Shown piece after piece: positions 27,556-35,807 of a DNA stretch of 64,000 bases. Positions within the stretch are counted from its first letter, which is position 1. Every line of letters begins with the position of its first letter. The notes below the pieces were generated by a model. The model had not been told where the DNA came from, searched no databases, and worked only from the letters and a program-made list of their open reading frames with translations. A program made the position numbers and the translations under genes. Source of the DNA: Acidobacteriota bacterium (GTDB lineage: Bacteria > Acidobacteriota > Thermoanaerobaculia > Thermoanaerobaculales > Thermoanaerobaculaceae); contig JACQZW010000021.1 of the NCBI GenBank assembly GCA_016213675.1, positions 1 through 64,000 of the forward strand, read 5' to 3'.

Positions 27556-27983
27556 GCGACAGACAGAGGATCCTCATCGTGGACGACGACCGCGACCTCG
27601 TCGAGGCGCTGAAGCTGACGCTCGAGGGGGCGGGCTTCGAGGTCACGGCGGCGTTCGATGCTCCGACCGGGCTGCAGAGAGCGGCGTCGGACGCGCCCGA
27701 CCTGATCATCCTCGACGTCATGATGCCGAACGCCACCGAGGGGTTCCACTTCGTGTGGACGCTGCGGCAGCACGCCGAGGAGCGGGTGCGGTCGATCCCG
27801 ATCGTGATGCTGACCGCGGTGCACGAGAAGACGTCGCTGCGCTTCTACCCGGAGGGCGGCGACGGCACCTACCGGTCCGGCGAATACCTGCCGGTGCAGG
27901 AGTTCATCGACAAGCCGGTCGATCCTGCACGCCTCGTCGAGAAGGTCCGGCAGGTCCTGGCTCGCGGCTTCGAGCTACGATAG
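27552..27983 (+). CDS. Stand-alone response-regulator receiver protein
   Basis: 143 residues forming one receiver domain and nothing else. Acidic pocket DDDRD at residues 11-15, phospho-acceptor D55 in LIILDVMMPN, conserved Thr in VMLTAV and Lys in FIDKPVDP. An insertion of about 20 residues (SLRFYPEGGDGTYRSGEYLPVQ) sits between beta4 and beta5. No DNA-binding output domain. The start overlaps the hyfI stop by ATGA. The likely partner is the kinase that follows. It may act by protein contact, perhaps on a hydrogenase complex; this is inference. Confidence 0.9.
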   Translation: MSDRQRILIVDDDRDLVEALKLTLEGAGFEVTAAFDAPTGLQRAASDAPDLIILDVMMPNATEGFHFVWTLRQHAEERVRSIPIVMLTAVHEKTSLRFYPEGGDGTYRSGEYLPVQEFIDKPVDPARLVEKVRQVLARGFELR

Positions 27984-28013
27984 GTCCGGGACCACGCCCC
28001 GAAGACGTCCACC

Positions 28014-29522
28014 GTGAGTGCTGGAGCACCGATCGCGGCTGCAGGACAGCAGGTAGGCGCCGCAACCTCTGCGGCGGTGGAGCTGATCGACCGTATCTCG
28101 TGGCTGATCAGGCTCCGGTGGCTGGCGGTCGTCGGCGTCGTCGCGACGGTCGAGACCGCCCGCCGGATCTTCCCGGTTCACCTGGCGCTGGCGCCGATCT
28201 ATGCCGTGGTCGCCGCGATCGCCGCCTACAACCTGGTCCTGACGTGGCTCGCCCGGCGGCTCAGGCCGTTCCCGGCCGGCTCCGAGCTGCGGCTCTCCGG
28301 GATCGTCGCGCAGATCCTCACGCCCCGGGCGCTGCGGGGCATGGAAGGCGAGCGTGAGGCGGCTCGCGCGGCGCTGTTCGTTGCGGCGCAGATCGGCCTG
28401 GACCTCGGCGCGCTCGCGCTCCTCGTCCACTTCGCGGGCGGGCTGGAGAACCCGTTCATCTTCTTCTTCATTTTCCACACCGTGATCTCCAGCATCATCC
28501 TGTCCCGGCGCGCGACCTACCTCCAGGCCACGCTGGCGTTCTTGCTGCTGTCGCTGATCGGGGTCGGGGAGTGCACGGGCATCTTGACGCACTACCCGCT
28601 CGACGGCGTGTGGCGGCCCGACGCGCACGCCGACCCGCTCCTGGTCGGCGCCCAGCTCCTGGTGCTGGGGATCACGCTGTACCTGGCGGCCTTCATGGGC
28701 AGCACGATCGCGGCCCACATGCGGGAGCGCGAGCGGCACGGTGCGCTGCTCGCCGCGGAGGTCGCACGCAAGGCGCGGTTGCTGGAGGAGACCTACGAGC
28801 GGCTGGCCGAGCTGGAGAAGGCGAAGTCGCAGTACATGCGCAAGGTCTCGCACGAGCTCCGGGGGCCGCTCGGGACCATCGAGACCGCCCTCAAGGTGGT
28901 CCTCGCCGGCACCGCCGGCGAGTCCCCGGCAGCCGTGAACGACCTGCTCGGCCGGGCGGCCAGGCGGGCGGGCGAGTTGGCGGAGATGGTCGAGGAGCTG
29001 CGGGTCCTGTCGCGGGCCCGCGAGGCCAGGCTGGCAGCCGAGATGTCGGAGTTCGACGCGACGGAGCTGGTGACCGACGTCGTGGCGGAGCTCCGCGAGG
29101 CCGCCGGGCGCGGCGGGCTCGAGCTGGCCCTCGACTCGCCCGGAGAGCCGGTGACCATCTGCGCCGATCTCGCCGGGCTGCGCCAGGTGATCGACAACCT
29201 CATCTCGAACGCGATCCGCTACACGCCGCCGGGGGGCCGCGTCGAGGTGATCCTGGCGCGAACCGCCGATTCCCTGCGGCTCGAGGTTCGGGACACGGGG
29301 ATCGGAATCCCGGCGGTTGACCTGCCGCACGTGTTCGAGGAGTTCTACCGTGCCCCGAACGCCCGCGCCCACACCACCGGCGGGACCGGCCTCGGCCTCG
29401 CGATCGTCGGGGCAGTGGTCCGGCAGCACGGCGGCACGGTAAACGTCGAGAGCGCAGCGGGTGAGGGGACCCGGGTCACCGTGGCTCTACCGATTCCGGC
29501 CGGGCCCTGCCCTGATCGATGA
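28014..29522 (+). CDS. Membrane sensor histidine kinase
   Basis: 502 residues, GTG start 30 bases after the receiver gene. Residues 30-235 contain about six hydrophobic segments with no periplasmic domain of note, so the signal is probably sensed in or near the membrane. A coiled region leads to the HisKA box KVSHELRGPLGTIE (H280). The HATPase domain has NLISNAIRYTPPGG, DTGIGIP and GTGLGLAIV. It should phosphorylate the receiver at 27552. What it senses is not visible; quinone or redox state would fit the operon but is a guess. Confidence 0.88.
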   Translation: MSAGAPIAAAGQQVGAATSAAVELIDRISWLIRLRWLAVVGVVATVETARRIFPVHLALAPIYAVVAAIAAYNLVLTWLARRLRPFPAGSELRLSGIVAQILTPRALRGMEGEREAARAALFVAAQIGLDLGALALLVHFAGGLENPFIFFFIFHTVISSIILSRRATYLQATLAFLLLSLIGVGECTGILTHYPLDGVWRPDAHADPLLVGAQLLVLGITLYLAAFMGSTIAAHMRERERHGALLAAEVARKARLLEETYERLAELEKAKSQYMRKVSHELRGPLGTIETALKVVLAGTAGESPAAVNDLLGRAARRAGELAEMVEELRVLSRAREARLAAEMSEFDATELVTDVVAELREAAGRGGLELALDSPGEPVTICADLAGLRQVIDNLISNAIRYTPPGGRVEVILARTADSLRLEVRDTGIGIPAVDLPHVFEEFYRAPNARAHTTGGTGLGLAIVGAVVRQHGGTVNVESAAGEGTRVTVALPIPAGPCPDR

Positions 29523-29913
29523 TCTGAATCGCCGTTCAATTGCAGAATGGCTACTCTCCTTTACGCACTTAGCTTGTTCAAATCATAACAATCTTGTTCT
29601 GCATGTGCATGCCCGTACAAGCTCAATATTGCTTTTCATAATTGCCGCAACGCGGCGCACAGTGAGTGCCGAAAATCGTGGCGTGATCGACCACGGGAGC
29701 GCCTCTCAGTTCGTCCGTGACGCAGCCGCGACAGAGATCTTCCGGGCTCCGGGGCGCCGAGTAACTGCTACTCAAAGGAATCTCTTACATGGAGGCAATG
29801 TCGCAAGATGCGATTCCGTCTCCGCAGACAATTGTCACGGCAGCTCTTGACAAAACTCCGCGCGCCAATAACGATGTTCGGAGCTTTCAGTTCCTAACCT
29901 CGGGGAGGACCGT
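29523..29913. other. Lower-GC intergenic region before the hyb operon
   Basis: 391 bases, visibly richer in A and T than anything nearby, especially 29530-29650 (for example TTGTTCAAATCATAACAATC). No frame has a recognisable product. TTGACA at 29847-29852 is a perfect -35 box, but the candidate -10 sequences after it (AATAAC, 14 bases on) are poor. No Rex-like site is seen. GGGGAGGACCGT lies directly before hybO. It may hold the hyb promoter and regulatory sites, or be a relic of insertion. Confidence 0.5.
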
Positions 29914-31038
29914 ATGGAGAGATTCGCGGGCAACCCAGGTGTTGTCGACAGCGTCGGGGGCGGAGCTGTCGACCGGAGAGACTTCCTCAAGGCTTGCACC
30001 ATGGCTGCAGTCGCCGTGGGCCTCCCGGCAAGCGTCGGGGTGAAGTGGGCCGAGGCGGCGGCCGCGGGGCTCAAGCCCTCGGTGGTCTGGCTGCACTTCC
30101 AGGAGTGCACCGGGTGCACGGAGTCGCTGTTGCGAACTTCGCACCCGGCGGTCGCCGAGCTCATCCTCGACCTGATCTCGCTCGACTACTGCGAGACCCT
30201 GTCGGCGGCAGCCGGGCATCAAGCCGAGGAGAACCTCAAGAGGACGATCGAAGCGAACGCGGGCAAGTTCGTCTGCATCATCGAAGGGGCGATCCCGACC
30301 AAGGACAACGGGATCTACTGCATGATCGGTGGTCGGACGGCGCTCGAGATCGTCCACGAGGTGGCGGACAAGGCGGCCGCCCTGATCGCCATCGGGTCGT
30401 GCGCGTCGTGGGGAGGCATCCCCTCGGCCGAGCCGAACCCGACCGGGGCGAAGGGCGCGCCTCAGGTGCTCGAGGGCAAGACGGTGGTCACCATCCCGGG
30501 CTGCCCTGCGAACCCCTACAACCTCCTGGGGACGGTCCTGCAGTTCGTGACATTCGGGACGTTGCCCGCCCTCGACGACAAGGCGCGGCCGAAGTTCGCC
30601 TACGGGCGCGTGATCCACGAGGACTGCCCGCGGCGCCCGCATTTCGACGCCGGAAGGTTCGCGCAGCAGTTCGGCGACCAGGGGCATCGCGAGGGTTACT
30701 GCCTGTACAAGCTCGGCTGCAAGGGCCCCGCGACCCACGCCAACTGCTCGCTGCAGCACTTCGGCGAGGTCGTGGGCGCCTGGCCGATCGGCATCGGCCA
30801 CCCGTGCGTGGGGTGCACCGAGCAGGCGATGCTGTGGCGCGTGCCGATCCACGAGACGGTCCAGGTCGAGCACCTCACGCCGCCGGATGCGTTCCCGTCG
30901 ATCGACGCCGATCACCGCCGTGTCAGCCCGGTTGCGACCGGGGTCGCCGGGCTGGTCGGTGGTGCGCTGGTCGGGGCCGGGATCATGGCCGGGAAGAAGT
31001 TCGCGGGCCAGGATCGCGGCAACGAAAAGGGGGATTGA
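29914..31038 (+). CDS. hybO: HybO, Tat-exported small subunit of uptake hydrogenase (group 1c type)
   Basis: 374 residues, like E. coli HybO. Twin-arginine signal at residues 20-26 (DRRDFLK) followed by a hydrophobic stretch and AEAAAAG. Proximal cluster motif ECTGCTESLL (C65, C68); medial and distal cluster ligands in HFDAGRFAQQ, GYCLYKLGCKGPATHANC and IGHPCVGCTEQ. A C-terminal hydrophobic helix (about 341-364) anchors it in the membrane facing the periplasm. With HybC it oxidises H2 outside the membrane and sends electrons to HybA and HybB. First gene of hybOABCD. Confidence 0.95.
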   Translation: MERFAGNPGVVDSVGGGAVDRRDFLKACTMAAVAVGLPASVGVKWAEAAAAGLKPSVVWLHFQECTGCTESLLRTSHPAVAELILDLISLDYCETLSAAAGHQAEENLKRTIEANAGKFVCIIEGAIPTKDNGIYCMIGGRTALEIVHEVADKAAALIAIGSCASWGGIPSAEPNPTGAKGAPQVLEGKTVVTIPGCPANPYNLLGTVLQFVTFGTLPALDDKARPKFAYGRVIHEDCPRRPHFDAGRFAQQFGDQGHREGYCLYKLGCKGPATHANCSLQHFGEVVGAWPIGIGHPCVGCTEQAMLWRVPIHETVQVEHLTPPDAFPSIDADHRRVSPVATGVAGLVGGALVGAGIMAGKKFAGQDRGNEKGD

Positions 31039-31040
31039 CG

Positions 31041-31928
31041 ATGGCCACCAATCGTCGCGCGCTGCTCAAGGGAATGGCGGCGGCCGGCGCGGTGGTGGCC
31101 TCGGGTGTCACGACTGCGGAGGCGCGAGCGCGCAAGCGGGCGCCGGCCGACGCGATCGGGATGCTCTACGACGCGACCCTGTGCATCGGCTGCAAGACGT
31201 GTGTGGTCGCGTGCAAGCAGGCCAACGGCTTGCCGCCGGACACCAGCCGTGGAGACGGGCTGTGGGACGCTCCGGACGACCTCAACTCGAAGACCAAGAA
31301 CATCATCAAGCTCTACAAAGGCGAAGGGCGCCAGTCGTTCATGAAGGCGCAGTGCATGCACTGCGTCGACCCGTCGTGCATCAACGCGTGCATGATGGGC
31401 TCACTCGAGAAGCGGGAGTACGGTGTCGTCACTTGGCACGGCGAACGCTGCACCGGCTGCCGGTACTGCGGTGTGGCGTGTCCGTACGGGATCCCGACCT
31501 ACGAGTACGACAAGGCGTTCCCCGCCGTCGTCAAGTGCGAGATGTGCGCGCAACGGAAGGACAAGCCCTTCAAGCCGGCGTGTTGCGAGATCTGTCCGGT
31601 CAAGGCGGTGATCTTCGGCACATACGCCGACCTGCTCGTCGAGGCGAAGCGACGGCTCGCCGAGCATCCCGACCGCTACGAGCCGAAGGTGTTCGGCGAG
31701 ACCGACGGCGGCGGGACCCAGGTCCTGTACCTGAGTGCCGCCGGCATCCCGTTCGACAAGCTGGGCCTGCCCGACCTCGGGCCGGAGCCGGTGCCGCAGT
31801 TGCAGCAGAGCATCCAGCACGGCATCTACCAGGGGTTCATCGCACCGGCGGCGCTGTTCGCGGTGCTGGCCGGGGTGATCTGGCGTAACCGCAAGGCCGC
31901 CGCCAGGGGCGAGGGGGTGGACTCATGA
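31041..31928 (+). CDS. hybA: HybA, periplasmic ferredoxin-like subunit
   Basis: 295 residues. The N-terminus NRRALLKGMAAAGAVVASG is Tat-like. Four Cys motifs typical of the DmsB/HybA family follow: CIGCKTCVVAC, CMHCVDPSCINAC, CTGCRYCGVACPYG and CEMCAQRKDKPFKPACCEICP. Together they hold four [4Fe-4S] clusters. A C-terminal helix (IAPAALFAVLAGVIW) tethers it. It carries electrons from HybO to the membrane subunit HybB. It starts 2 bases after hybO; its stop overlaps hybB (ATGA). Confidence 0.94.
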   Translation: MATNRRALLKGMAAAGAVVASGVTTAEARARKRAPADAIGMLYDATLCIGCKTCVVACKQANGLPPDTSRGDGLWDAPDDLNSKTKNIIKLYKGEGRQSFMKAQCMHCVDPSCINACMMGSLEKREYGVVTWHGERCTGCRYCGVACPYGIPTYEYDKAFPAVVKCEMCAQRKDKPFKPACCEICPVKAVIFGTYADLLVEAKRRLAEHPDRYEPKVFGETDGGGTQVLYLSAAGIPFDKLGLPDLGPEPVPQLQQSIQHGIYQGFIAPAALFAVLAGVIWRNRKAAARGEGVDS

Positions 31929-33112
31929 GCGCGCACGCCAAGGCGCAACCGGTCGGCGGTCCGATCTGGACTCGCGGCTTCCGGCTGATCACAGCCCTCT
32001 TCGCCGTGAGCGCCGTGCTCATGATCTGGCGCTGGATCGTCGGGCTCGGCGCGGCCACGGACCTCTCGGACGGCTACCCCTGGGGACTGTGGATCGCCTT
32101 CGACGTGGTGACCGGCACGGCCCTCGGCTGCGGCGGCTACGCGATGGCGTTCCTGGTCTACATCTTCAACAAGGGCCGGTACCACCCATTGGTACGTCCG
32201 GCAGTGCTGACCAGCGCCCTCGGCTACACGATGGCGGCGCTGGCCATCAATCTCGACGTCGGGCGGCCGCTCTACATCTACCTGATCCCGATCAGGCCGA
32301 GCTGGTGGAACCTCAACTCGGCGCTGCTCGAGGTCGCCCTGTGCGTCATGAGTTACGTCGCGGTGCTGTGGATCGAGCTGTCGCCGGCGTTCTTCGAACG
32401 CTGGGAAGCCGGTCCGGAAGGCTTCCTGAAGAAGCTCTCGGCAACCTTCCACCCCATCGTCAAGAAGCTGATGGTGCCGCTCCTGGCGGTCGGGATCCTG
32501 CTTCCGACCATGCACCAGTCGTCGTTGGGCTCGCTCATGCTGCTCGCCGGTAAGAAGCTGCACGGGCTGTGGCACACGCCGCTCCTGCCGCTGCTGTTCC
32601 TGATCTCCTGTGTCGGGATGGGCTACGCGGTGGTGGCGTTCGAAGGCACGCTCGCCGCGCGGGTGTTTCACCGTCATCGTGAGACCTCCATGCTGGCGTC
32701 ACTCGGCAAGGTGACCGGCGCCGTCGTGATGGGCTGGGCCGTGCTTCGCCTCCTCGACATCGTCCTGCGCGGGAAGGTCGGCCTGCTGTTCTCCTTCGAC
32801 ATGTACGGCTTCTTCTTCTGGCTCGAGGTGGCGCTGTCGATCGTGGGCGCCTTGATGCTGCTGTCCGGGTCGCGCCACACCGAGGCCGGCCAGTTCGTCG
32901 CGTCGATGCTGATCGTGTCGTCCGGAGTGCTGTACCGGATCGACACCTACCTGGTCGCCTATAACCCGGGCCCGAACTGGTCGTACTTCCCGACCGTGCC
33001 CGAGCAGCTCATCACGCTCGGGATCGTCGCCTTTGAAATCATGCTGTACGTCGTCCTGGTCAAGACCTTCCCGATCCTGAGCGGCGGCACGTCCGCCCGG
33101 GCCGCGAAGTAG
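31925..33112 (+). CDS. hybB: HybB, NrfD-type quinone-linked membrane subunit
   Basis: 395 residues, nearly identical in length to E. coli HybB, with about ten membrane helices (for example RLITALFAVSAVLMIWRW, AFDVVTGTALGCGGYAMAFLVY). NrfD-family proteins have no haem and exchange electrons with quinones, and some translocate protons. Characteristic segments are YPWGLWIAFDV and MHQSSLGSLML. It should link H2 oxidation by HybOC to the quinone pool. ATG overlaps the hybA stop; the next gene follows after 14 bases. Confidence 0.94.
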   Translation: MSAHAKAQPVGGPIWTRGFRLITALFAVSAVLMIWRWIVGLGAATDLSDGYPWGLWIAFDVVTGTALGCGGYAMAFLVYIFNKGRYHPLVRPAVLTSALGYTMAALAINLDVGRPLYIYLIPIRPSWWNLNSALLEVALCVMSYVAVLWIELSPAFFERWEAGPEGFLKKLSATFHPIVKKLMVPLLAVGILLPTMHQSSLGSLMLLAGKKLHGLWHTPLLPLLFLISCVGMGYAVVAFEGTLAARVFHRHRETSMLASLGKVTGAVVMGWAVLRLLDIVLRGKVGLLFSFDMYGFFFWLEVALSIVGALMLLSGSRHTEAGQFVASMLIVSSGVLYRIDTYLVAYNPGPNWSYFPTVPEQLITLGIVAFEIMLYVVLVKTFPILSGGTSARAAK

Positions 33113-33126
33113 AAGGGGGAGAAGCG

Positions 33127-34827
33127 ATGAGCAAGCGAATCACCGTCGACCCCATCACCCGCATCGAGGGGCACCTGCGCATCGACGTCGAGGTGGATGG
33201 CGGCAGCGTGAAGAACTCGTGGTCCTCGGGCCAGATGTTCCGCGGCATCGAGATCATGTTGAAGGGGCGCGACCCGCGCGACGCGTGGCTGTTCACCCAG
33301 CGCTTCTGCGGCGTCTGCACGACCGTCCATGCGATCGCCTCGGTCAGGGCCGTCGAGAACGCCCTGAAGCTCGAGATACCGCTCAATGCCCAACTCATCC
33401 GCAACATCATCATGGCCGCGCACGGCCTGCACGACCACATCGTGCACTTCTACCACCTCTCGGCGCTCGACTGGGTGGACGTCGTCTCGGCCCTCAGCGC
33501 CGACCCGGCGAAGACGTCGGCCCTGGCGGAGTCGCTGTCGGCCTGGCCGCGCAACAGCCGGCGCGAGATGGAGGCGGTCAAGGCCAAGCTGGCGGCGTTC
33601 GTCGAGCGCGGCCAGCTCGGGATCTTCGCCAACGGCTACTGGGGTCACCCGGCGATGAAGCTGCCGCCCGAGGTCAACCTGCTGGCCGTTGCACACTACC
33701 TGCAGGCCCTGGAGTACCAGCAGAAGGCCAACAAGATCGTGGCCTTGCTCGGCGGCAAGACGCCGAACATCCAGAACCTCGCGGTCGGCGGCGTGGCCAA
33801 CGCCATCAATTTCGACAACCAGGCCACGCTCAACATGGAAAAGCTCTTCATGATCAAGGACATCCTCGATGACGTGCAGACCTTCGTCGAGCAGGTCTAC
33901 CTGGTCGACGTGGCGGCCGTCGGAGCGATGTACGCCGACTGGACCAAGTACGGCGCCGGGGTCACCAACTACCTGGCCGCGCCGGAGTTCCCCCTCGACA
34001 CCGCCGGCACGAAGTTCGACATCCCGGGCGGCACCGTCTTCGACGGGAACCTCGCCGGCGTCAAGGCGATCACTTCCTTCCAGGATCCCTACTTCCGCGA
34101 CAACGTCAGCGAGGCCATCGCCCACTCCTGGTACGACGGCGACTGGAACAAGCACCCGTGGGAGGAGGACACCGTCCCGAAGTACAGCGAGTGGCAGGAC
34201 GACGGCAAGTACTCCTGGGTGAAGGCGCCGCGCTTTGCGGGGCGGGTCATGCAGGTCGGGCCGCTCGCCAACATGCTCATCGCGTACGCTCTGGGCGACG
34301 AGCTGGTGAAGAAGTACGTGGGCCTGACGCTCGACCGTGTGTCGGCGATCGCCGGCGCCAGGGTGGGCCCGGCGGCGCTGCACTCGACGATCGGCCGCCA
34401 CGCCGCCCGCGCGGTCCGCGCCGGGGTGTTCGCCGAGGTGGCGAAGAAGCACTGGGGGCTCCTCGTCGAGAACATCGGCAAGGGCGACACGGCGATCTTC
34501 AACCCGCCGACGTTCCCCTCGGGCGAGCAGCGCGGCTTCGGGTTCCACGAGGCGCCGCGCGGCCTCCTGTCGCACTGGGTGGTGATCCAGAACGGCAAGA
34601 TCGCCAACTACCAGGCGGTCGTCCCGTCGACCTGGAACGCCGGGCCGCGCGACGAGAAGGGCCAGCGGGGACCCTACGAGGCCTCGCTGATCGGCAACCC
34701 GATCGCCGACGTGGAACGGCCGCTCGAGGTGCTGCGGACCATTCACTCGTTCGATCCCTGCCTGGCCTGCGCGATCCACACCCTCGACCCCGAGGGCAAG
34801 GAGCTGTCCCGGCTGCGGGTGCTGTAG
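33127..34827 (+). CDS. hybC: HybC, NiFe large subunit of uptake hydrogenase (group 1c type)
   Basis: 566 residues against about 567 for E. coli HybC. Complete nickel ligands: L1 RFCGVCTTVHAIAS (C61, C64) and L2 FDPCLACAIH (C545, C548, H551). The 15 residues after H551 are the peptide removed by HybD. No own signal peptide; it is exported together with HybO by the Tat system after maturation. Ribosome-binding site GAAGGGGGAGAAGC. HybD follows with no gap. Confidence 0.96.
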   Translation: MSKRITVDPITRIEGHLRIDVEVDGGSVKNSWSSGQMFRGIEIMLKGRDPRDAWLFTQRFCGVCTTVHAIASVRAVENALKLEIPLNAQLIRNIIMAAHGLHDHIVHFYHLSALDWVDVVSALSADPAKTSALAESLSAWPRNSRREMEAVKAKLAAFVERGQLGIFANGYWGHPAMKLPPEVNLLAVAHYLQALEYQQKANKIVALLGGKTPNIQNLAVGGVANAINFDNQATLNMEKLFMIKDILDDVQTFVEQVYLVDVAAVGAMYADWTKYGAGVTNYLAAPEFPLDTAGTKFDIPGGTVFDGNLAGVKAITSFQDPYFRDNVSEAIAHSWYDGDWNKHPWEEDTVPKYSEWQDDGKYSWVKAPRFAGRVMQVGPLANMLIAYALGDELVKKYVGLTLDRVSAIAGARVGPAALHSTIGRHAARAVRAGVFAEVAKKHWGLLVENIGKGDTAIFNPPTFPSGEQRGFGFHEAPRGLLSHWVVIQNGKIANYQAVVPSTWNAGPRDEKGQRGPYEASLIGNPIADVERPLEVLRTIHSFDPCLACAIHTLDPEGKELSRLRVL

Positions 34828-35385
34828 ATGGAGGACGCCAGGGCGACCGACGGAACGCGGGTCGCTGTCCTCGGGCTCGGCAACGTGCTCATGGGAGACG
34901 ACGGTCTCGGCCCGACGGTGGTCCGTCGCCTCCTCGCCGGGTGTGAGTTCGGGGCGGGGGTGTCGGTGCTCGACATCGGCACCCCCGGCCTCGACCTGAC
35001 GCCCTACATCCTCGGTCTCGACGCCCTGATCATCGTCGATACCGTTCGCGCGGACGCCCCGCCGGGGTCCGTCCGCCTGTACCGCAAGAACGACCTGCTC
35101 GCAACGCCTCCGCAGCCCAGGCTGTCACCGCACGACCCGGGGTTGAAGGAGGCGCTGCTGCTGCTCGAGCTCGATGGCAACGCGCCCGTCGAGGTCCTGC
35201 TCGTCGGCGTCGTGCCCGAGCGGAGCGAGATGGGGACGGAGCTGTCGCGCCCGGTGGGCGAGGCGGTGGCGCGTGCCGAGGCCGAGGTTCTGCGCGAGCT
35301 GGAACGGCTCGGCGTGCCGGCCGCTCCGCGGGTCCCGCCGGGGGATCCCGACCTGTGGTGGGCGTCGGCGCCCGGGTCGGTTTAG
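34828..35385 (+). CDS. hybD: HybD-type hydrogenase maturation protease
   Basis: 185 residues. The core VAVLGLGNVLMGDDGLGPTVVRRL contains the first metal-binding acidic residue, and LIIVDTVRADAPPG the second; a His in LSPHDPGLKEALLL completes the usual triad. The start codon directly follows the hybC stop. It should cleave the C-terminus of HybC. The last 20 residues are Pro-rich and not part of the family fold. Confidence 0.92.
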   Translation: MEDARATDGTRVAVLGLGNVLMGDDGLGPTVVRRLLAGCEFGAGVSVLDIGTPGLDLTPYILGLDALIIVDTVRADAPPGSVRLYRKNDLLATPPQPRLSPHDPGLKEALLLLELDGNAPVEVLLVGVVPERSEMGTELSRPVGEAVARAEAEVLRELERLGVPAAPRVPPGDPDLWWASAPGSV

Positions 35386-35408
35386 GCTGGAGGGGAGGGG
35401 ATCGGGGC

Positions 35409-35807
35409 GTGACCATCACCGCGGAGACATGGAAGAAGCTCGATCGTTGGCTCGTCGTGCTCATCGCGCTGCACACCTTTGCCGTCGGCGCAGGTCTCCT
35501 GCTCGTCCCCGAGTGGGCACTGTCGTTCGGTGGGTGGGAGTCGATCCCGCCCCCGTTCTTCCCGCGCCAGGCCGGGATCTTTCACTTCATCCTCGGGATC
35601 GGCTACCTGGCCGAGCACCGCAAGCTCGGCACGGTGTCGCTGCTCGTCATGGCGAAGACCTTCGCCGTGGTGTTCCTGCTCGGCACCGCGGTGTTCGGAG
35701 GGGCGCCGTGGTTCGTGCCGTTCGCCGGGGTGATCGACGGTGCAATGGCGCTCGCAGCCCTGCTCGTGAACCGCCACGCGGCCCATCCGGCCGAAATCGT
35801 CGACTAG
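35409..35807 (+). CDS. Small four-helix membrane protein, unknown function
   Basis: 132 residues from a GTG after GGAGGGGAGGGGATCGG. Four hydrophobic segments at about 14-33, 52-66, 73-94 and 100-118. I recognise no family with certainty; the pattern resembles small DUF4345/DoxX-like membrane proteins. It follows hybD by 23 bases and may be cotranscribed. Its stop lies in CTAG, where the stop codon of the opposite-strand gene also lies. Confidence 0.7.
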   Translation: MTITAETWKKLDRWLVVLIALHTFAVGAGLLLVPEWALSFGGWESIPPPFFPRQAGIFHFILGIGYLAEHRKLGTVSLLVMAKTFAVVFLLGTAVFGGAPWFVPFAGVIDGAMALAALLVNRHAAHPAEIVD

